Position numbers and translations under genes: made by a program. Positions 61,078 through 64,000 of a DNA stretch of 64,000 bases are shown here, piece by piece. Under the pieces are notes generated by a model, which did no database searches, had not been told where the DNA came from, and saw only the letters and a program-made list of their open reading frames with translations. Each line of letters starts with the position of its first letter. Positions within the stretch are counted from its first letter, which is position 1. Source of the stretch: Methanolobus sp. WCC4 (GTDB taxonomy: Archaea > Halobacteriota > Methanosarcinia > Methanosarcinales > Methanosarcinaceae); NCBI RefSeq assembly GCF_038022665.1, contig NZ_CP150629.1, positions 248,001 through 312,000 of the forward strand, written 5' to 3'.

Positions 61078-61437
61078 ATGATATTAATATCTAATGGTAA
61101 AGAGATAGCAACGGACGTTGATTTTGCATGCAACCTGCTCAGCCAGGCGAAGGGACTTATGTTCAGCAGAAGGATATCTAAGGACTATGCACTGGTCTTT
61201 GTCATGAAAAAGACTCAGAAAGTCTCATTACATATGCTCTTTGTAACATACCCGATCGATGTCATATTCCTTGACGAGCAAAAGAGGGTCATCAGGACGG
61301 ACAGCCTGAAGCCCTGGATAGGCAGTAGCTCCAGCAGGGAGAAGGTCAAGTACATAATTGAAATGTCCCACGGAAAGAACCGGAAGATGAACATCAAAGA
61401 AGGGGACCTCTTCGAATTTGATAATCGATGTCAGTGA
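61078..61437 (+). CDS. DUF192-family protein
   Basis: A 119-residue protein of the DUF192 family, with AKGLMFSRRISKDYALVFVMKKTQKVSLHMLFV in parts, then YPIDVIFLDEQKRVIRTDSLKPW and KYIIEMSHGKNRKMNIKEGD. The family is often extracytoplasmic, but no signal peptide is present here. Function is not known. A TATA-like CATTTAACTA lies about 30 bp before the ATG with no SD, which suggests a leaderless mRNA. Confidence 0.87.
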   Translation: MILISNGKEIATDVDFACNLLSQAKGLMFSRRISKDYALVFVMKKTQKVSLHMLFVTYPIDVIFLDEQKRVIRTDSLKPWIGSSSSREKVKYIIEMSHGKNRKMNIKEGDLFEFDNRCQ

Positions 61438-61624
61438 ACTGTATACCTTGTGTGGACGAACCCATCCTTTCATATTATCCACATCTACCTTAAAACCTGT
61501 TCAAAGAAATGTTTATTACATCCCGCGTTCTTTAAAGCCCTGACAGGACTATTACTATATATACTGATCAATTAACCAATTCAATATCCAGAATCTAATA
61601 ACCGAATTAACCTGAGGCACATGA

Positions 61625-63772
61625 ATGTTACCTGAAGAGGACTTAAAGATCATAACTGAGAAAATGGGAAGGGAACCAAATCTTGTAGAACAGGGTTGTT
61701 TCCTGAACCTGTGGAGTGAGCACTGCTCATACCGCTCAAGTGCACCATTACTTAAGACATTTACAACTACCGGAGACAAGGTCATAATAGGTCCCGGTGA
61801 CGACGCAGCGATCATCAGTTTCGGCAATGGATGGGTGCTTGCCGTGGGTATGGAAAGCCACAACCACCCCTCATATGTGGACCCATACAACGGTTCAGCA
61901 ACCGGTGTTGGAGGTATCGTGCGTGACATCATCTCCATGGGAGCCAGACCCATAGCACTTATGGACCCTCTCTACTTCGGACCTCTTGACAACCCGAAGA
62001 ACCTCTATCTTTTCGAACATATCATCGAGGGTATCGCAGGATACGGCAATTGTATAGGAGTTCCTGTAGTACGTGGTGAGGCTTACTTTGACAGTTCATA
62101 CAGCGGAAACCCACTGGTCAACGTTGTTGCTGTCGGTCTTGCACGTGAGAAGGACGTTGTTACAGCATGTGCACAGAAGGCAGGTAACAAGCTCGTGCTC
62201 ATGGGATCCACAACAGGAAGGGACGGACTTGGCGGAGCATCCTTCGCGTCAAGGGACCTCTCAGAGGACTCCGAAGCAGAGGACAGGCCAAGTATCCAGA
62301 TCGGTGATCCGTTCACAGAGAAGCTCCTTATCGAAGCTACACTTGAAGCGATCGGTAAAGGCTATGTGAAGTCATGCAGGGACCTTGGTGCAGCCGGACT
62401 TGCAGGTGCAAGTTCAGAGATGGCATCCAAAGGTGACCTGGGAATGAGGATCATCGCTGATAATGTGGTCCTTCGTGAGACCGGAATGACACCTTACGAG
62501 ATACTTATCGCAGAATCACAGGAACGTATGCTCCTTGAAGTAGAACCGGAGAATGTCGATGCTGTCCTTGATATCGCAAAGAAGTACGACCTCAACGGCA
62601 GCATGATAGGAGAGCTCACCGAGGAACTGAACTACACAGTAGAGTTCAAGGGCGAGGTTGCTGCAGATATACCAGTAAAACTACTCACAGAAGGAGCACC
62701 AACATTCGAGCGTCCTTCAACTGCACCTGAAGAGAGGGACATCGGCGAGAAACCGGAACTTCCTTCAGACATGAAGAAGGCAGTGCTCGATGTACTTTCC
62801 TCACACAACGTGGCATCAAAGAGATGGATCTACAGGCAGTACGACCATGAAGTTCAGGTACGCACTGTAAGAAAACCGGGCGATGATGCAGGTATACTTC
62901 GCATCGACGGAAATGAGGGAATAGCACTCTCCTGCGGATGCAATCCAAGACACACACTCCTTGACCCATATGCAGGCGGAAAGGGAACAGTCATCGAGAA
63001 TGCCATGAATCTCGCGGTCAAGGGAGCACGCGGACTTGCGATCGTGGATTGTCTTAACTTCGGAAATCCGGAGAGACCTGACATATACTGGCAGTTCAAA
63101 CATGCAATTCTCGGACTCGGTGATGCTTCAAGGGACCTGACAATACCAGTAGTAGGTGGAAACGTATCACTATACAATGAGAGTGGCGAGTTCAAGACAG
63201 CTATCGCACCAACTCCATCCATCGGACTTGTAGGTCATATAGAGGATGTTAACAAGGCACCAGCCGGAGTGTTCATACAGGACGGCGACACCATCATCCT
63301 CATAGGTGCAACATCTGACGAACTTGGTGGCTCTGAATACTACAACATCATCGGAAAGGAAATGGACGGAAAGGCTCCACAGCCACCGGAGAATGTTGTA
63401 AAGGTGATCGACACGCTCATCGACCTTGCAAAGAGTGGAAAGCTCACTGCATCCCATGACGTATCAGTCGGTGGAATTGCTGCCGCGATCAGTGAGATGT
63501 GCGAGAACTACGGTGCTGACATCGACCTGAGCAACATCGCAGAAGGCTTAAGGGCAGATGATGTCCTGTTCTCCGAATCCTATGCAAGGGCACTGGTAGC
63601 AACATCCGAGCCTGATGCAGTAAAAGAGATGCTCAAGGATGTACCATACACAGTAATAGGTACTACAGGTGGAAATGTCCTGAACATCCAGACAGGCGAT
63701 TCTAAGATCGAGCTGACACTTGAAGAGATAGAAGAAGCAAGGGACAGTTTAATGGCATTGATGATGGAATAA
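61625..63772 (+). CDS. purL: Phosphoribosylformylglycinamidine synthase subunit PurL
   Basis: The FGAM synthase large subunit, 715 residues, small-PurL type that needs separate PurQ and PurS. It has [97 protein letters not shown] and the later duplicated half with NCLNFG-like [17 protein letters not shown] and [20 protein letters not shown] is eight bases before the ATG. purC is 9 kb away, so purine genes are dispersed. Confidence 0.96.
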   Translation: MLPEEDLKIITEKMGREPNLVEQGCFLNLWSEHCSYRSSAPLLKTFTTTGDKVIIGPGDDAAIISFGNGWVLAVGMESHNHPSYVDPYNGSATGVGGIVRDIISMGARPIALMDPLYFGPLDNPKNLYLFEHIIEGIAGYGNCIGVPVVRGEAYFDSSYSGNPLVNVVAVGLAREKDVVTACAQKAGNKLVLMGSTTGRDGLGGASFASRDLSEDSEAEDRPSIQIGDPFTEKLLIEATLEAIGKGYVKSCRDLGAAGLAGASSEMASKGDLGMRIIADNVVLRETGMTPYEILIAESQERMLLEVEPENVDAVLDIAKKYDLNGSMIGELTEELNYTVEFKGEVAADIPVKLLTEGAPTFERPSTAPEERDIGEKPELPSDMKKAVLDVLSSHNVASKRWIYRQYDHEVQVRTVRKPGDDAGILRIDGNEGIALSCGCNPRHTLLDPYAGGKGTVIENAMNLAVKGARGLAIVDCLNFGNPERPDIYWQFKHAILGLGDASRDLTIPVVGGNVSLYNESGEFKTAIAPTPSIGLVGHIEDVNKAPAGVFIQDGDTIILIGATSDELGGSEYYNIIGKEMDGKAPQPPENVVKVIDTLIDLAKSGKLTASHDVSVGGIAAAISEMCENYGADIDLSNIAEGLRADDVLFSESYARALVATSEPDAVKEMLKDVPYTVIGTTGGNVLNIQTGDSKIELTLEEIEEARDSLMALMME

Positions 63773-63781
63773 CCATCATCA

Positions 63782-63800
63782 CATTACTTTTTTTTATTAG
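63782..63800 (+). terminator. T-tract after purL
   Basis: CATTACTTTTTTTTATTAG follows the purL stop by about ten bases, an archaeal-type T-run terminator between purL and the convergent gene at the right edge. Confidence 0.5.
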
Positions 63801-63834
63801 TATATTTTAGTTTTAACCTTACTTTAGAGCGTCA

Positions 63835-64000
63835 TTAATCGCTTTCCTTCACAGCGTCCTCATAAAGCTTGTTTATGTTAGTTGGGATAGGATTATCCTT
63901 CAGAAGTTTTGCAAAGAATGCAAGGTTGTTGACCATATACCTGATGGTCTTATTGGTGTAGAGATGCCTCTCGCCTCCGGCATCGATATAACTCGGACCC
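63835..64000 (-). CDS. C-terminal fragment of an unidentified protein (cut by window edge)
   Basis: The last 54 or so residues of a minus-strand gene that enters from the right edge and stops at TAA 63835-63837. It reads GPSYIDAGGERHLYTNKTI, then RYMVNNLAFFAKLLKDN and ends LYEDAVKESD. It contains no Cys and no membrane segment. The YTNKTIRYMVNNLAFFAKLL helix is amphipathic. Codon use is like the neighbours. I cannot name the family from this piece. Confidence 0.75.
   Translation of the reverse strand, partial: GPSYIDAGGERHLYTNKTIRYMVNNLAFFAKLLKDNPIPTNINKLYEDAVKESD

Overview
The window is chromosomal DNA of a methylotrophic, cytochrome-containing methanogen of the Methanosarcinaceae (Methanolobus, Methanococcoides or Methanohalophilus are the closest types I would expect). 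The evidence is archaeal information genes (PAN, MBF1, aIF1, NreA with a PCNA-binding tail, AK6/Fap7), archaeal TATA boxes with AGGTGA-type Shine-Dalgarno sites, the methanogenesis gene mer next to an fpoF-like gene, a multihaem cytochrome c with a PGF-type C-terminal anchor, AfpA, Isf, an F420H2 oxidase-type flavodiiron protein and a ferredoxin:disulfide reductase-like protein. The species is inferred, not proven.

Layout. 1-2.6 kb: PAN (cut by the left edge) divergent from MBF1, then proC and a DUF356-like gene. 2.6-4.2 kb: Toprim protein, a 26-codon small gene, a DUF167 gene and a probable structured RNA. 4.2-8.6 kb: amidohydrolase, UspA, four-CBS protein, riboflavin/F420-pathway reductase, anchored thioredoxin and CcdA. 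8.7-13.5 kb: an AT-rich accessory island with a TPR protein and a two-gene operon that looks like an undescribed defence system (a HEPN plus PD-(D/E)XK protein followed by a GHKL ATPase fused to a Shedu-like nuclease). 13.8-19.7 kb: anaerobic cobalamin genes, cbiT-L-F-G(split)-H-C on the minus strand and cbiP divergent. 19.9-23.0 kb: feoA-feoB-membrane protein-feoC-like. 23.2-27.1 kb: trpD-F-E-G. 27.1-30.1 kb: AK6 kinase, tRNA-Cys directly before cysS, PhzF-like gene. 30.2-32.7 kb: nadM, fpoF, mer.

33.1-39.3 kb: a collinear redox cluster (two DUF2180-like zinc proteins, AhpD-like protein, pentahaem cytochrome c, 7-Cys ferredoxin, Isf, FNR-like flavoprotein, AfpA) followed by a PLP decarboxylase. 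It resembles an electron route between cytosolic ferredoxin and the cell surface. 39.3-41.3 kb: DUF429 and inositol-phosphate synthase. 41.5-43.6 kb: oxygen-defence genes (ferritin-like, FprA, FDR-like). 43.6-51 kb: CBS protein plus antiporter, PAS protein, PfkB kinase, Ca2+-type P-ATPase overlapping a gene for an exported FG-GAP-like protein. 51-59.3 kb: ArsR, NikR, purC, a CrtI-like oxidoreductase, phosphate transport (DUF47/Pit), HTH-nreA, iscU-iscS. 59.7-64 kb: TspO-like protein, aIF1 with a hairpin-rich 3' region, DUF192, purL and a cut gene at the right edge.

Best leads: the HEPN/GHKL-Shedu operon, the cytochrome-AfpA redox cluster, an apparent AUA start for split cbiG, an IscU whose first ligand Cys is Asp, a tRNA-Cys with A73 beside cysS, a closed ~200-nt RNA at 3.87-4.08 kb and a conserved-looking 26-aa small gene. 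No search could be run; all family names come from reading motifs.
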